A DNA stretch of 43,703 nt from Actinomycetes bacterium (GCA_023429565.1 JAEZDJ010000061.1:1-43703); one strand, 5' to 3'. Shown: positions 1 to 8,738, counted from the first letter of the stretch. Numbers and translations are program-made. Notes: generated by a model from the letters alone, not told the origin.

Positions 1-1
1 T

Positions 2-127
2 ATCGGCCTGGACAGCATGATGCTATATCGCGACGTGTATCCCATAGATGTGCCAGGCTCTGCGAGTGCCGAATGCATCAACGGTGGCCGCACGGCCGCG
101 AGTGAGGCGCACGAACTCTTGAAATAA
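2..127 (+). CDS. C-terminal end of an unidentified protein (partial, runs off the window)
   Basis: An open frame enters from the left edge and closes at TAA 125-127, giving 41 codons that end in HELLK. The residues look like real coding sequence and a strong terminator follows about 20 bases later, which supports a genuine gene end. I do not recognise the family; the visible part has no membrane segment or known motif. The start and most of the protein lie outside the window. Confidence 0.55.
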   Translation: MGLDSMMLYRDVYPIDVPGSASAECINGGRTAASEAHELLK

Positions 128-147
128 CGTAATAAATAGGCAATGTC

Positions 148-190
148 GGATCGGCGCGTGAAACGCAATGCCGGTCCGCACGCTTTTTTT
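148..190 (+). terminator. Rho-independent terminator of the leftmost gene
   Basis: GGATCGGC (148-155) pairs with GCCGGTCC (170-177) with one G-U pair. An inner GCGT/ACGC stem (156-159/163-166) stacks on it, and T7 follows at 184-190. It lies just after the stop at 127 and separates that gene from lysC. Confidence 0.75.
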
Positions 191-365
191 GGGAAGTGCA
201 GAAAAACGTCATTTTGATGTTTGGGGAAATTCGCAGCAAAGTATAAAATTCGCCAAGCATTTGTCTGCATGCAATGCCGCTCTTTCATAGTATTTCTTCC
301 TTTCGCTTTGGTTGTGAAAATCGTGCCTGATGGTGACGTTCGCGCCGGCAGGACAGGGGCATGTT

Positions 366-374
366 TGCTATAGT
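366..374 (+). promoter_or_regulatory. Possible extended -10 promoter of lysC-asd
   Basis: TGC-TATAGT matches an extended -10 element about 40 bases before the lysC start; no good -35 is visible. If used, transcription would start near 381, which rules out the upstream in-frame ATG at 361 and supports the start at 415. I saw no lysine riboswitch in 191-414, though I could not fold the region. Confidence 0.4.
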
Positions 375-414
375 GGATTATCGACTGGATTCACCGCATA
401 TCAGAAAGAGCAGC

Positions 415-1695
415 ATGTCGTTAATCGTATGCAAATTCGGAGGCACGTCCGTCGCCTCTCCCGAACGCATCCAAATGGTTGCGAAGAAGCTCATTGCGCG
501 AAAGCAAGCAGGCCACGACGTTGTGGCCGTGGTGTCCGCCATGGGCAAGACGACCGACGAGCTCGTCGGGCTTGCTCGCGCCCTCAACGAGAACCCTCCT
601 TCCCGCGAGATGGATCGTCTGCTGTCGACGGGGGAGCAGGTGTCCATGACGCTGCTTGCCATGGCCATCGAGGCGCGCGGCTACAAGGCCATGAGCTTCA
701 CCGGCCGCCAGGCTGGCATAGAGACCGATGGTGCCCACGCGAAGGCCAAGATCGTGAAGGTGCACAACGAGCGCATCATGGACGCACTTGGCAAGGGAGT
801 GATCGCCGTGGTCGCGGGCTTCCAAGGCATCGACCCCACGGGCGACATCACCACGTTGGGCCGCGGCGGTTCCGACACCACCGCAGTGGCGATTGCCTGT
901 GGCCTGGACGCCGATGTGTGTGAGATATATTCCGACGTCGACGGCGTGTACACGGCCGATCCCCGCGTGTGCCCTCGCGCTAGGAAACTCGATTCAATCT
1001 CTTATGACGACATGCTGGAACTGTCCAGCGCGGGCGCAGGCGTGCTGCAGATGCGCGCTGTCGAGTTTGCCCGTAAGTTCAAGGTGACCATCCATTCCCG
1101 TTCGGCGTTCTCCGATGCCGAAGGCACGTATATCAAGGAGGAGACCGACATGATGGAGGAAGCCGTCATCACCGGCATTGCACACGACACGTCCGAGGTT
1201 AAGTTCACCATTCGCGGCGTGCCCGACATGACAGGCGTTGCTGCGAAGGTGTTCAGCGCATTGGCCAGCAATCTGGTGAGCGTTGACATGATCATCCAGA
1301 ATATTTCGGAAGATGGGTTCACCGACATCAGCTTCACGTGCCCGGGAGCCGACGAAAAGCGTGCGCGTGAGACGGTCGAGCGCATCTTGCCCGACATCAG
1401 CGCTCGCGAATATGTGGTTGACGAGAGCATTGCGAAAGTGAGCCTTGTGGGAACCGGCATGAAGTCCTCGCCGGGAGTCGCGGCCCGGGCGTTCACGACG
1501 TTGGGCGAGAACCAGATCAACATTCTGGCCATCTCCACTTCTCCCATCCGCCTGTCTGTCGTCGTCGATGGCGCTCAGGCCGCGGCGGCGGTGCGCTGTC
1601 TGCATGAGGCATTTGGCTTGGATTCCGACAGCGTTTTCGAGGAGACCCAGCTTTCCGCAGAAGAGATTGCGGCCAAAATGAACAAGGGGCGATAG
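415..1695 (+). CDS. lysC: Aspartate kinase
   Basis: Phosphorylates L-aspartate with ATP, the first step to lysine/diaminopimelate, threonine and methionine. The 426-residue product has the N-terminal KFGGTSV motif (residues 7-13), the STGEQVS region and the GRGGSDTTA substrate/nucleotide segment. Two C-terminal ACT domains follow; the second contains TSPIRLSVVV. This is the usual length and layout of a monofunctional, feedback-regulated class enzyme. The ATG at 415 is preferred over the in-frame ATG at 361 because homology begins right after it and the likely -10 lies at 369-374. It is followed after 3 bases by asd, so the two are surely cotranscribed. Enzymes of this type often also make a separate regulatory subunit from an internal start; I cannot tell whether that happens here. 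Confidence 0.95.
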   Translation: MSLIVCKFGGTSVASPERIQMVAKKLIARKQAGHDVVAVVSAMGKTTDELVGLARALNENPPSREMDRLLSTGEQVSMTLLAMAIEARGYKAMSFTGRQAGIETDGAHAKAKIVKVHNERIMDALGKGVIAVVAGFQGIDPTGDITTLGRGGSDTTAVAIACGLDADVCEIYSDVDGVYTADPRVCPRARKLDSISYDDMLELSSAGAGVLQMRAVEFARKFKVTIHSRSAFSDAEGTYIKEETDMMEEAVITGIAHDTSEVKFTIRGVPDMTGVAAKVFSALASNLVSVDMIIQNISEDGFTDISFTCPGADEKRARETVERILPDISAREYVVDESIAKVSLVGTGMKSSPGVAARAFTTLGENQINILAISTSPIRLSVVVDGAQAAAAVRCLHEAFGLDSDSVFEETQLSAEEIAAKMNKGR

Positions 1696-1698
1696 ACC

Positions 1699-2748
1699 AT
1701 GGCATGGACGAAGGAAATACCGGCACATCCCGTGGTCGCAGTGGCTGGTGCCACGGGCGCGGTCGGCAACGAGTTTCTGCAGGTGTTGCATGACTTGGAT
1801 TTCCCAGCACGTGAGGTGCGGGCGCTCGCTTCCGCGCGTTCGGCTGGCAAGAAGCTGCCGTTTCTCGGCTGTGGCCAGGTTGCAGCCGGCGATCTTGTCG
1901 TGCAGGAGATGACTCCCGAGGCGTTTGAAGGGGTGGACATCGCGCTGTTTTCCTGTGGAGCCTCTCAATCGCTGGCCATGCGGCAGGCCGTCGTGGATGC
2001 GGGCGCCGTCATGATCGACAACTCGAGCGCGTTCCGCATGGACGCGGACGTTCCGCTCGTCGTGCCGGAGGTGAATCCTCAGGACGTGAGCTGGCATTCC
2101 GGAGTGATCGCGAACCCCAATTGCTCGACCATCCAGATGGTCGTGGCGTTGAAGCCGCTGCACGACCTTGCACCCATCACCCGCGTCGTCGTATCCACCT
2201 ACCAGGCGGCGAGTGGCGCCGGAGCTCCAGCCATGGCGGAACTCTACGACCAGACGCGGGAGTTTCTTGAGGGCACGCCTGCGGACGAGCTCACCGTCGA
2301 GGCGTTCCAGCATCGCATCGCGTTCAACTGCATTCCCCATATCGACAAGTTCCTTGAGGATGACTCGACCAAGGAAGAATGGAAGATGGTCGTCGAGACG
2401 AAGAAGATCATGGGGGACGAGGGCATCAAGGTGGCCGCCACCTGCGTGCGTGTTCCGGTTCTGCGTTGTCATGGCGAGTCGGTGAACGTGGAGTTCGACG
2501 GGGAAGTGGGCATCGAGGCTGCCCGCGCCGCCCTTGAGGCAGCGCCTGGCGTGGTGCTCATGGATGAGCCCGCGAACAACGTCTATCCCATGCCGGGATT
2601 GCTGGCAGGAACCGATGCGACCTACGTTGGACGGCTGCGCACGGATCCGACGGTCGATCACGGCCTGGCGTTCTGGGTCGTCGCCGATCAGATTCGTAAG
2701 GGAGCCGCCCTGAACGCCGTGCAGATCGCGCAGCTGTTGCTGCCGTAG
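1699..2748 (+). CDS. asd: Aspartate-semialdehyde dehydrogenase
   Basis: NADPH-dependent reduction of aspartyl phosphate to aspartate semialdehyde, the step after LysC. The 349-residue protein has the N-terminal nucleotide loop GATGAVG (17-23), the NPNCSTIQ active-site motif with nucleophile Cys142, the STYQAASGAG segment, and a late RCHGES segment carrying the acid-base histidine. The ATG lies 3 bases after the lysC stop, so translation is probably coupled. Length and motifs are complete, with no sign of damage. The next gene downstream is convergent. Confidence 0.95.
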   Translation: MAWTKEIPAHPVVAVAGATGAVGNEFLQVLHDLDFPAREVRALASARSAGKKLPFLGCGQVAAGDLVVQEMTPEAFEGVDIALFSCGASQSLAMRQAVVDAGAVMIDNSSAFRMDADVPLVVPEVNPQDVSWHSGVIANPNCSTIQMVVALKPLHDLAPITRVVVSTYQAASGAGAPAMAELYDQTREFLEGTPADELTVEAFQHRIAFNCIPHIDKFLEDDSTKEEWKMVVETKKIMGDEGIKVAATCVRVPVLRCHGESVNVEFDGEVGIEAARAALEAAPGVVLMDEPANNVYPMPGLLAGTDATYVGRLRTDPTVDHGLAFWVVADQIRKGAALNAVQIAQLLLP

Positions 2749-2862
2749 GGCGGCGTCTCTTCCAGAGCTGTCACCCCTCATGCATTGCACCCCAGAGGGC
2801 TTCTGCTCGCCGCCGTTTCGGGGTGGGGCCGCCAGTCCTTTGAGAGCCGGATCCTTTCTCGA

Positions 2863-3828
2863 TCACGGTCGCGCGGCGAGGTCGGCATCGATGGACATGG
2901 TTTGAAAACGGTTTGCCATGAAGTCGTTGTCGAATATCTCGCCGCAGAGAAGCTGAATGCCCGTTTGAGAAGCATCTCCCGATTCTCTCATGAACCAACA
3001 ATCGATTGCGCTCACGGTGAGCGCAATGTCGACGATCATGAAGGCCGTGCAGGCCAACGTGAAACGGTGGTCGATTTTCTTGATCGCAGGCATGCCGTAT
3101 CGCGCAATAAAGGGAATCAGGACCTTTGTCCATGCGAGTCCCAGCAATCCCCAGAGAATCATGAAGGAGCCGTTCGTTCGTCCGTCAATCGAGAGCCACG
3201 ATCCGGTATAGTCCCATGCCGCAATTCCGAAGGCTGTTTGAAGGAACCAGCTTGTAATGTATTCCAGGGAACCTCCCACGAGGGCGCATATCGCAAAGAT
3301 GATAATAATGGGACGGTCTTTCATCCCGTCTCCCAGGAGGGTCAATATCACCGCGGCACATCCATACAAGGGTGAGAAGGGGCCGAACAAGAGGCCTGCC
3401 CTGTCCTCGAATTTGCCCTGCAAGGCCAAGACGTAAAGCGTCTCAAGCGCAAGTCCCAGGACGCTGCCAAGGACAAACACCCAGAACGTGTTGTCCATGC
3501 CCATCTTTATGCACGAAGCGTCGTCAAGGGGCTTTCTCTTTGTGGCATCATCCCCCTTCTCGGTGCAGTTTACGACAGGGGCAATCTTGTTCGCTCTGAC
3601 GTGCTCGCGTGATCCTTCGCCGTTCTCCCAAAACGCATTCGTCGCCCGTCTAAACGTTCTCTCGGGCGTTTCGTCGTCATTTTTTGTCGGAACAGTCCAG
3701 GGCGAATCGATCACCGTTCTTGTCGCGGCCGTCGATGGGGCAAGAACGGCAGCGCCTTCATATTCTTGGGCCGGACCCGTGGGTGTGGATCCCCTGAAGT
3801 CATCCAGGTGTCTTCTTGTTTTCGTCAT
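2863..3828 (-). CDS. Multi-pass membrane protein of the CmpB-type putative ABC permease family (PF06541-like)
   Basis: The 321-residue product has a hydrophilic, low-complexity N-terminal part (about residues 1-105) and then five or so membrane segments. The stretch with FGPFSPLYG, the EY-TSWFLQ segment and the WDYTGSWLSIDGR motif matches my memory of the family annotated 'putative ABC transporter permease' (PF06541). The function is not established in that family, and no ATPase gene is adjacent, so a transport role is uncertain. The start ATG has a GGAAGGAAG ribosome site just upstream. The long hydrophilic N-terminus is unusual and may include a wrong start: an internal Met lies directly before the first membrane segment (KMGMDNTFW). 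It converges with asd. Confidence 0.75.
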   Translation of the reverse strand: MTKTRRHLDDFRGSTPTGPAQEYEGAAVLAPSTAATRTVIDSPWTVPTKNDDETPERTFRRATNAFWENGEGSREHVRANKIAPVVNCTEKGDDATKRKPLDDASCIKMGMDNTFWVFVLGSVLGLALETLYVLALQGKFEDRAGLLFGPFSPLYGCAAVILTLLGDGMKDRPIIIIFAICALVGGSLEYITSWFLQTAFGIAAWDYTGSWLSIDGRTNGSFMILWGLLGLAWTKVLIPFIARYGMPAIKKIDHRFTLACTAFMIVDIALTVSAIDCWFMRESGDASQTGIQLLCGEIFDNDFMANRFQTMSIDADLAARP

Positions 3829-4169
3829 GGCGACTTCCTTCCAGTCCTTCGCTTTCCTCTTTCGCTTCCGAAGGTGGGCTGTGCTAGAAGGGAGTTTGAT
3901 GGAGGGATGTTGTTGGATTATTCAAAAAATGTGTGAGAAGTATTAATAAGGGAAGTTCTCGAGCTGACTTTGCTTCAGAATCGATGTCCTTTGAGCAGTC
4001 CTGGCACGGCTTGGCCATCAGGGAAAGAGGCGGTTTGCGACCGATCGGCATGCGCAGCCGGCGACAAAAGGAACGGGGACCATGCAGCGAGCGCGAGGCT
4101 CGTCACATGGTCCGCTGAAGTTGGTCAAAGGGATTCTGGATTTTCCTTGCCGGGGGTCTTTCGTGCGCG
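3829..4169. other. Intergenic stretch with one hairpin
   Basis: No coding region is supported here. It holds the upstream region of the minus-strand CmpB-type gene (A/T-rich near 3915-3955) and a hairpin at 4077-4113. The short open frames have no ribosome site or recognisable content. Confidence 0.5.
4077..4113 (-). terminator. Probable terminator of the minus-strand membrane gene at 4170-4664
   Basis: GGACCATG (4077-4084) pairs with CATGGTCC (4106-4113), and an inner CGAGC/GCTCG stem adds five pairs. Read on the minus strand it follows the stop of the 164-residue membrane protein and is followed by a mixed T-rich stretch rather than a clean T run. Confidence 0.45.
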
Positions 4170-4664
4170 CTACATGCTCATGCCTTGGCTTGCCGCTGCG
4201 GACGAGGACTCTGCCAGCGCTGGGTCAAGCATGCTGACAATCATGGCGACATGGGCAACCACAAGAAAGATCGAGATGAAGATGGCATGCAGTCGCAACC
4301 GGCGATCCAGAGGCAGCCCTTTCCCGAGGACGTTCAGCTCAATCAGCGTGAGAGCACCATAGGGAACGACACCGAGAAGGTAGAATCCCACCGCAATGAC
4401 GTCGAGCGGGCCTCTCCACTCTCCGTTTATTGTCAGGGGTACGACTGCGGTGACGAATAGGTAGACAAATACCACCAGAAAATAGGGGCCGGCGATGAGG
4501 CTTGCTATGCGGTTTGTCTGCCACAGGCCGCCCTCAGTTGGTTTTTTCAGCAGGATGAAAAATTCAGTGATGGCGATCGTTTCGGCGATAATCACCGGAA
4601 TCGCCATGAAGAGAATCAAATTCCAAGGCTGATTGGCCTGCAGGAGCTCCATGTAATGCGTCAT
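4170..4664 (-). CDS. Small four-helix membrane protein, DUF6803-like
   Basis: Product of 164 residues starting MTHYMELLQANQPWN, with four hydrophobic segments and a short Ser/Ala-rich tail. The ATG at 4664 is chosen because AGAGAGGAA lies at ideal spacing; the open frame runs further upstream but that part is not hydrophobic or conserved-looking. The N-terminal pattern (NQPWNLI-FMAIPVI-AETIAITE) resembles, from memory, small membrane proteins labelled DUF6803; I cannot confirm this. No catalytic motif is visible. A second small membrane protein lies 116 bases upstream on the same strand, possibly cotranscribed. Confidence 0.75.
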   Translation of the reverse strand: MTHYMELLQANQPWNLILFMAIPVIIAETIAITEFFILLKKPTEGGLWQTNRIASLIAGPYFLVVFVYLFVTAVVPLTINGEWRGPLDVIAVGFYLLGVVPYGALTLIELNVLGKGLPLDRRLRLHAIFISIFLVVAHVAMIVSMLDPALAESSSAAASQGMSM

Positions 4665-4780
4665 AGTATAGTTCCTCTCTCCAATGCAATAGGGAGACGA
4701 CATGATGTTCAAAGGTGGCATGCGGATGAATTGCCCTGAATTGAAGGCAATCGGTCTGCCGGTCCGAGAGCGTCTCGCTA

Positions 4781-5182
4781 TCAGATTCTCAGAGGAGTCA
4801 GGAAAGAGGCTTGCCGCATGTGGGGCGGCGACAGCCCGTAGATGCCGAATCGTCGCACTGCGGGCGTCCTCGTGAAAATCGCGGTCGCGCTCGGTTTGTG
4901 GAACGGCGTAGTGCTGGCGAGCGCCACTGCCTCTGAGATGATGGCCACAGCAATCACGCATACCGCAAGCGCGGTGCCGGCGTCATAGCAGGACTCCATG
5001 GAATTGATGAGATGGCAGAGAAAAACGGTGAAGAAGAGGGTGATTGCCAACGCCATGCAGGCAAACATGCGACGATTTCCCCGCCAGGAGCTTTCGGGGA
5101 TTTCGATGCTGGTGCGCCTGGATGAAAACATGGGAGACATCCATTCGGTCTGATGTCGGGCTCGCTCTGTTCCCTGCAGCAT
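4781..5182 (-). CDS. Hypothetical two-helix membrane protein
   Basis: An open frame of 133 codons with two clear hydrophobic helices (about residues 38-60 and 68-90) and a basic C-terminal tail. I do not recognise the family. The start is uncertain: ATGs at 5182, 5140 and 5131 are all in frame and none has a convincing ribosome site. It lies between the GntR gene and the 164-residue membrane gene on the same strand and may belong to the same transcript. Confidence 0.5.
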   Translation of the reverse strand: MLQGTERARHQTEWMSPMFSSRRTSIEIPESSWRGNRRMFACMALAITLFFTVFLCHLINSMESCYDAGTALAVCVIAVAIISEAVALASTTPFHKPSATAIFTRTPAVRRFGIYGLSPPHMRQASFLTPLRI

Positions 5183-5297
5183 TAAGTCTATGAAACCTAT
5201 TACATTAAATCACTTTGATATGGTAATGAGTTGGAGGGATTCCGTCAACAAGCATCTTCCTGATGGATGCGATCCGCTTGAGACAATCAGGACGATC

Positions 5298-5954
5298 TTA
5301 GTGCCATGTCGCATACTTGGCGTTTTCCAGCTTCCAGTGCACGTCGCGGAGGTAGTCCTGCAACGCCAGGCCATCGTTTGCCTCGAAAAGGGCGACAATT
5401 TCCCGGTGCTCTTCGTTTGCGAGCTTGAGATTCGCAACTGCCTCTCGATCTTCCTCGATTGAATAAGATGCCTTTGAGAAGTAGCGCCAGAGCTCATGGA
5501 GAAGCGATGAGAGCTTGGGATTGTCGCATTTGTCGATATACAAAAAATGAAACTCCTGCTGCAGGTCGTCATAGCGGTCGTAGAGCGAGCTTTCCAAGGC
5601 GATGTCCATCGACGCGCACAGGAATTTGAGCTGTGCTATATCGCCTTTGTCCATGTTGGGCAGGGCGAGGAGCGCGGCCCGTCCGTCAAGCGGCCCAATG
5701 ATCTCGAAGATGTATCCGGCAGATTCCTCGTTGAACCCCTTCACCCTGAAGCCTTTGCGAGGAACGTTTTCCAGATAGCCGTCTGCCGACAGCTGGTTGA
5801 GGGCCTCCCGCACGGGGGTTCTGCTGATGCCGAGTTCGTCGCAGACGTTCAGCTCGACAATCTTGTCGCCCTCTTTGAGTTCGCCCTCTTCTATTTTTCG
5901 CATGAGGTATTCTCGGACGCGCTCTTTGAGGGGAACGTATTGATTCTGTCGCAT
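5298..5954 (-). CDS. GntR/FadR-type transcriptional regulator
   Basis: The 218-residue protein has an N-terminal winged helix-turn-helix (about residues 8-72, with LGISRTPVREALNQL) and a helical FCD-type ligand domain (about 80-210), the FadR subgroup layout. It is transcribed divergently from the amidinohydrolase and permease genes. GTATAC-centred inverted repeats sit 19-28 bases before its own start and in the promoter region of the divergent gene, so it most likely controls both and itself. The ligand is unknown; an arginine- or guanidine-like metabolite is an inference from the neighbours. The start has a CGGAGC site 7 bases upstream. Confidence 0.9.
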   Translation of the reverse strand: MRQNQYVPLKERVREYLMRKIEEGELKEGDKIVELNVCDELGISRTPVREALNQLSADGYLENVPRKGFRVKGFNEESAGYIFEIIGPLDGRAALLALPNMDKGDIAQLKFLCASMDIALESSLYDRYDDLQQEFHFLYIDKCDNPKLSSLLHELWRYFSKASYSIEEDREAVANLKLANEEHREIVALFEANDGLALQDYLRDVHWKLENAKYATWH

Positions 5955-5972
5955 GATTGCTCCGGTTGCATT

Positions 5973-5982
5973 TTGTATACAA
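5973..5982. promoter_or_regulatory. Candidate GntR operator 1
   Basis: Perfect palindrome TTGTATACAA, located 19-28 bases upstream of the gntR start, inside its expected promoter or leader. It shares the TGTATACAA core with operator 2. FCD-type GntR proteins typically bind short palindromes of this size. Confidence 0.6.
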
Positions 5983-6126
5983 TCTTACATTTTATAAAGA
6001 AGAGTAATAAATATGCACAAAATACTATACCAGCGTGCATCGAAAGGCAAATTTCTTCTAAAAGCTTCCTGAACTTCCAGTTCACAACCTATTTATTATA
6101 CAAACATTCCCTTTGTTAATCGACCC

Positions 6127-6155
6127 TTTACTTAAATTGTATTCTGTATACAATT
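6127..6155 (+). promoter_or_regulatory. Candidate GntR operator 2 over the amidinohydrolase promoter
   Basis: AATTGTAT (6135-6142) and ATACAATT (6148-6155) form a perfect inverted repeat with a 5-base spacer; the core TGTATACA (6145-6152) is itself palindromic. TTTACT (6127-6132) and TACAAT (6149-6154), 16 bases apart, could be the -35 and -10, so binding would block the promoter. A related half site TTATACAAA lies near 6095. Confidence 0.6.
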
Positions 6156-6253
6156 GAGATGCTAGCGAGGGACCCTTGTCGATGCTCAGATGTTGAAATG
6201 CCACCGGACGCACTGCGCCGTAGGCGAAGATGTCTTCAGGAAAGGACCAGACA

Positions 6254-7039
6254 ATGGCAAGTCACTTCACTCATGCAATAGTCCGCCGCCCGTGCGAGGC
6301 CGTGATCAACGGCATCACCACCTCATCCTTCTTAGGGGCCCCCGATTACCAGCTTGCCCTTCGGCAGCATGACGGCTATGTCGAGGCACTGAAACAGGCG
6401 GGCGTTGAGGTTACGGTTCTGCCCGCACTCGAAGAATATCCCGACAGCGTTTTTGTCGAAGACACTGCCGTCATCACCCCGAAAGGCGTGGTGGTCGACC
6501 GTCCCGGAACCGACGAGCGGCGCGAAGAAGCGGAACTCATGATCCCGACGCTGCGGAAGTTTTTTTCAGACGACGAGATCAAGCGCATCGACGCGCCCGG
6601 CACCCTTGAGGGTGGCGATGTCATGATGGTCGATGACCATTATTATGTGGGCCGTTCGGCTCGCACCAATGACGAAGGCTTTCGTCAATTCACGGAGCAT
6701 CTTGCTGCATGGGGCTACACCACCGAGCAGGTCCCCGTCACGAGCATCCTTCATCTCAAGACGGGCGGCACCTACGTTGAAGACGGCAACCTGCTCGTCA
6801 GCGGCGAGTTCAAGGTTGCCCCGCAGTATCGCAACGGGACGTTCAACGTCTTCGAGGTGCCCGATGAGGAGGCGTACGGCGCCGACTGCGTCCGCATCAA
6901 CGACAAGATAATCATGGCTGCAGGGTATCCGACGGTCAAGGCTCAGCTTGAAAGATGGGGTTACGACATCATTGAGGTCGAGATGAGCGAGTTCCGCAAG
7001 ATCGACGGCAGCATCACCTGCCTGAGTCTTCGCTGGTAG
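6254..7039 (+). CDS. Dimethylarginine dimethylaminohydrolase-type amidinohydrolase
   Basis: A 261-residue member of the guanidino-group-modifying superfamily (pentein fold). DDAH enzymes hydrolyse methylated arginines to citrulline and an amine; relatives act on arginine or other guanidines. Visible features are FVEDTAV (residues 67-73), GTLEGGDV (116-123), the catalytic His167 in LHLKTGGTY, and the C-terminal nucleophile Cys256 in SITCLSLRW. Size fits bacterial DDAH and is well below arginine deiminase (about 410). The start at 6254 is chosen for the AGGAAAGGA site 7-8 bases upstream. It is followed by an APC permease and divergent from a GntR regulator, suggesting uptake and breakdown of a guanidino compound. 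The exact substrate cannot be told from sequence. Confidence 0.9.
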   Translation: MASHFTHAIVRRPCEAVINGITTSSFLGAPDYQLALRQHDGYVEALKQAGVEVTVLPALEEYPDSVFVEDTAVITPKGVVVDRPGTDERREEAELMIPTLRKFFSDDEIKRIDAPGTLEGGDVMMVDDHYYVGRSARTNDEGFRQFTEHLAAWGYTTEQVPVTSILHLKTGGTYVEDGNLLVSGEFKVAPQYRNGTFNVFEVPDEEAYGADCVRINDKIIMAAGYPTVKAQLERWGYDIIEVEMSEFRKIDGSITCLSLRW

Positions 7040-7061
7040 GCTGCTGCCAGATTGGTGCTTC

Positions 7062-7097
7062 GGCCGCACGGTCGGCTCTGAATCCCGGAGTGCGGTC
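7062..7097 (+). other. Stem-loop between the amidinohydrolase and permease genes
   Basis: GGCCGCAC (7062-7069) pairs with GTGCGGTC (7090-7097) with one wobble, in the 133-base gap between the two genes. No T run follows, so it may set relative expression rather than end transcription. Confidence 0.35.
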
Positions 7098-7172
7098 GGA
7101 GCAGGGGCGTCTCGGGCTATCTGGATGCATTCGGCCGAGACGGCGGATTCTTGACTGAAAGGATTCTCAAAC

Positions 7173-8639
7173 ATGAGTGGGAATATTTCTGAGAAAAAGC
7201 AGGGGAGGGGCATCGGTTTCTTTGGTTTGGTGGGCTTGGTCGTGAGCTCATGCGTGGGCACGGGGGTGTTCGCCCTCACCGGCTCCATCGGAGCGGTGTC
7301 TGCGCCTGGTCCGGCTCTCATAGCTTGGGCCATTGTGGGAGCGGGCTTCTTTTCGCTTGCGTTGGTCTTCAGCAACCTGAAGGCGAAACGTCCTGAGATC
7401 GAGGGCATCTCGTCTTACGCGACGAAGGGATTCGGCAATCTGGCGGGCTTCATGTCGGGTTGGGGATACTGGGTGTCTGCCTGGATAGGCAACGTTGCCT
7501 TTGCCACGATACTTGCATCGACGCTGGGATATTTCATTCCCTATTTTCTGCCCGGGAACAATATCGGGTCAATTCTGCTGGGCTCGGCCATTTGCTGGGG
7601 CATTACGCTGCTGGTGTGGCGCGGCATCGAAAGCGCGTCGTTCCTCAATGCGCTCATCATGGTGGCGAAGGTCGCGGGATTGGCGGTGTTCGCCCTGTTC
7701 TCCCTCTTTCTCTTCAATGCGGGAATCTTCACGGCCGATTTTTGGGGAACCGTGTTCAACAACGCCGTTGCCGCAGGAGAGATGGGGCCGGGGGCGATTT
7801 CCCTGGGAAGTGTGGGCGAGCAGGTTGTCAACTGCCTCATCATCATGATGTTCGTGTTCATTGGCCTGGAGGGTGCCGCCGTCGTGTCCGAGCGCGCCAA
7901 GAACAAGTCCCAATCCGGCAGGGCGACGGTCGTCGGCATGGTCGTTGTTCTGGTTGTGTATATATGTGTCTCGGTGCTTCCTTATGGCTATATGCCGTAT
8001 TCGGAGATCGCGGCCCTTGACTCGCCTGCCATGATCTACGTGTTCGAGGACATGGCTCCTGGTTGGGGCGGCGCCTTCCTGTCCATCGCCATGCTGGTTT
8101 CCGGATTTGGCTGCTGGCTCTCCTTCACCATCCTTCCCACGGAAACCACATCGCTCATGTCGCAGGAAGGGTTGCTCACCTCGCATTGGAACAGGCGCAA
8201 CAAATTCAATGTGCCCACGTTTTCTCTGTTGATGGAGGCCCTTTGCACGCAGGTTTTCTTGGTGACCTTGCTTTTCACCCAGGATGCCTTCGCTTTCGCC
8301 TATTCGCTGTGCACGGTGACCATCATCATCACGTGGGCATTTGCCGCGGCGTATCAGGTGAAGATTTCTGTTCGGGAGCGCAATGCCGCTCAGATAGCCC
8401 TCGGTGTTTTCTCGCTGGCGTTTCTGGTGATAGGAACGTTGCTCAGCGGATGGCAGTACCTCCTGCTGTCCTGCATCGCCTACATTCCTGGCTACCTGGT
8501 GTATGCCCGCGCACGCAAGGCCCAGCTTCCCGAAGGTGCGAAACTGCTTTCCCGCACTGAGATGGCGGTGATGGCGGTCGTGTCGGCCCTTGCAGTGTTG
8601 GCTGTCGTCCTGGTTGTTGTGGGGGTGATAAGCTTTTGA
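7173..8639 (+). CDS. APC-family amino acid permease or antiporter
   Basis: A 488-residue integral membrane protein with about 12 hydrophobic helices. It starts with the GLVGLVVSSCVGTGVFALTG segment that in the APC superfamily forms the unwound first helix and substrate site. The overall pattern is closest, from memory, to arginine/ornithine-type antiporters. Together with the upstream DDAH-type enzyme this suggests it imports the guanidino substrate or exchanges it for the product; specificity is not provable here. GAAAGGA precedes the ATG. A long inverted repeat begins 1 base after the stop. Confidence 0.88.
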   Translation: MSGNISEKKQGRGIGFFGLVGLVVSSCVGTGVFALTGSIGAVSAPGPALIAWAIVGAGFFSLALVFSNLKAKRPEIEGISSYATKGFGNLAGFMSGWGYWVSAWIGNVAFATILASTLGYFIPYFLPGNNIGSILLGSAICWGITLLVWRGIESASFLNALIMVAKVAGLAVFALFSLFLFNAGIFTADFWGTVFNNAVAAGEMGPGAISLGSVGEQVVNCLIIMMFVFIGLEGAAVVSERAKNKSQSGRATVVGMVVVLVVYICVSVLPYGYMPYSEIAALDSPAMIYVFEDMAPGWGGAFLSIAMLVSGFGCWLSFTILPTETTSLMSQEGLLTSHWNRRNKFNVPTFSLLMEALCTQVFLVTLLFTQDAFAFAYSLCTVTIIITWAFAAAYQVKISVRERNAAQIALGVFSLAFLVIGTLLSGWQYLLLSCIAYIPGYLVYARARKAQLPEGAKLLSRTEMAVMAVVSALAVLAVVLVVVGVISF

Positions 8640-8640
8640 C

Positions 8641-8708
8641 GGCGGGACCGTCAGCAAGATGAGGGCGAGAAGTTGTCGCGTCATGACGATACTGCAGCCG
8701 GTCCCGCC
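8641..8708. repeat. Long-loop inverted repeat after the permease gene
   Basis: GGCGGGACCG (8641-8650) and CGGTCCCGCC (8699-8708) are perfect 10-base complements 48 bases apart, starting right after the permease stop. There is no T run. It could be a factor-dependent terminator or RNA-stability element. Confidence 0.5.
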
Positions 8709-8725
8709 GGTCGTCAGGGAACCGC

Positions 8726-8731
8726 TATACT
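8726..8731 (+). promoter_or_regulatory. -10-like element that would give a leaderless tlyA mRNA
   Basis: TATACT at 8726-8731 places +1 near 8738, one base before the tlyA ATG. No convincing -35 and no extended -10 are present, so the promoter call is tentative. Confidence 0.35.
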
Positions 8732-8738
8732 GTCATGC

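Noticed and set aside
191..414. Lysine riboswitch before lysC
   Set aside because: Expected by context, but I could not find the conserved L-box core segments by eye; a covariance search would settle it.
994..2790. Antisense open frame of about 598 codons over lysC-asd
   Set aside because: High-G+C codon bias opens the reverse frame; the sense genes are complete and certain, and the antisense product is His/Arg-rich without domains.
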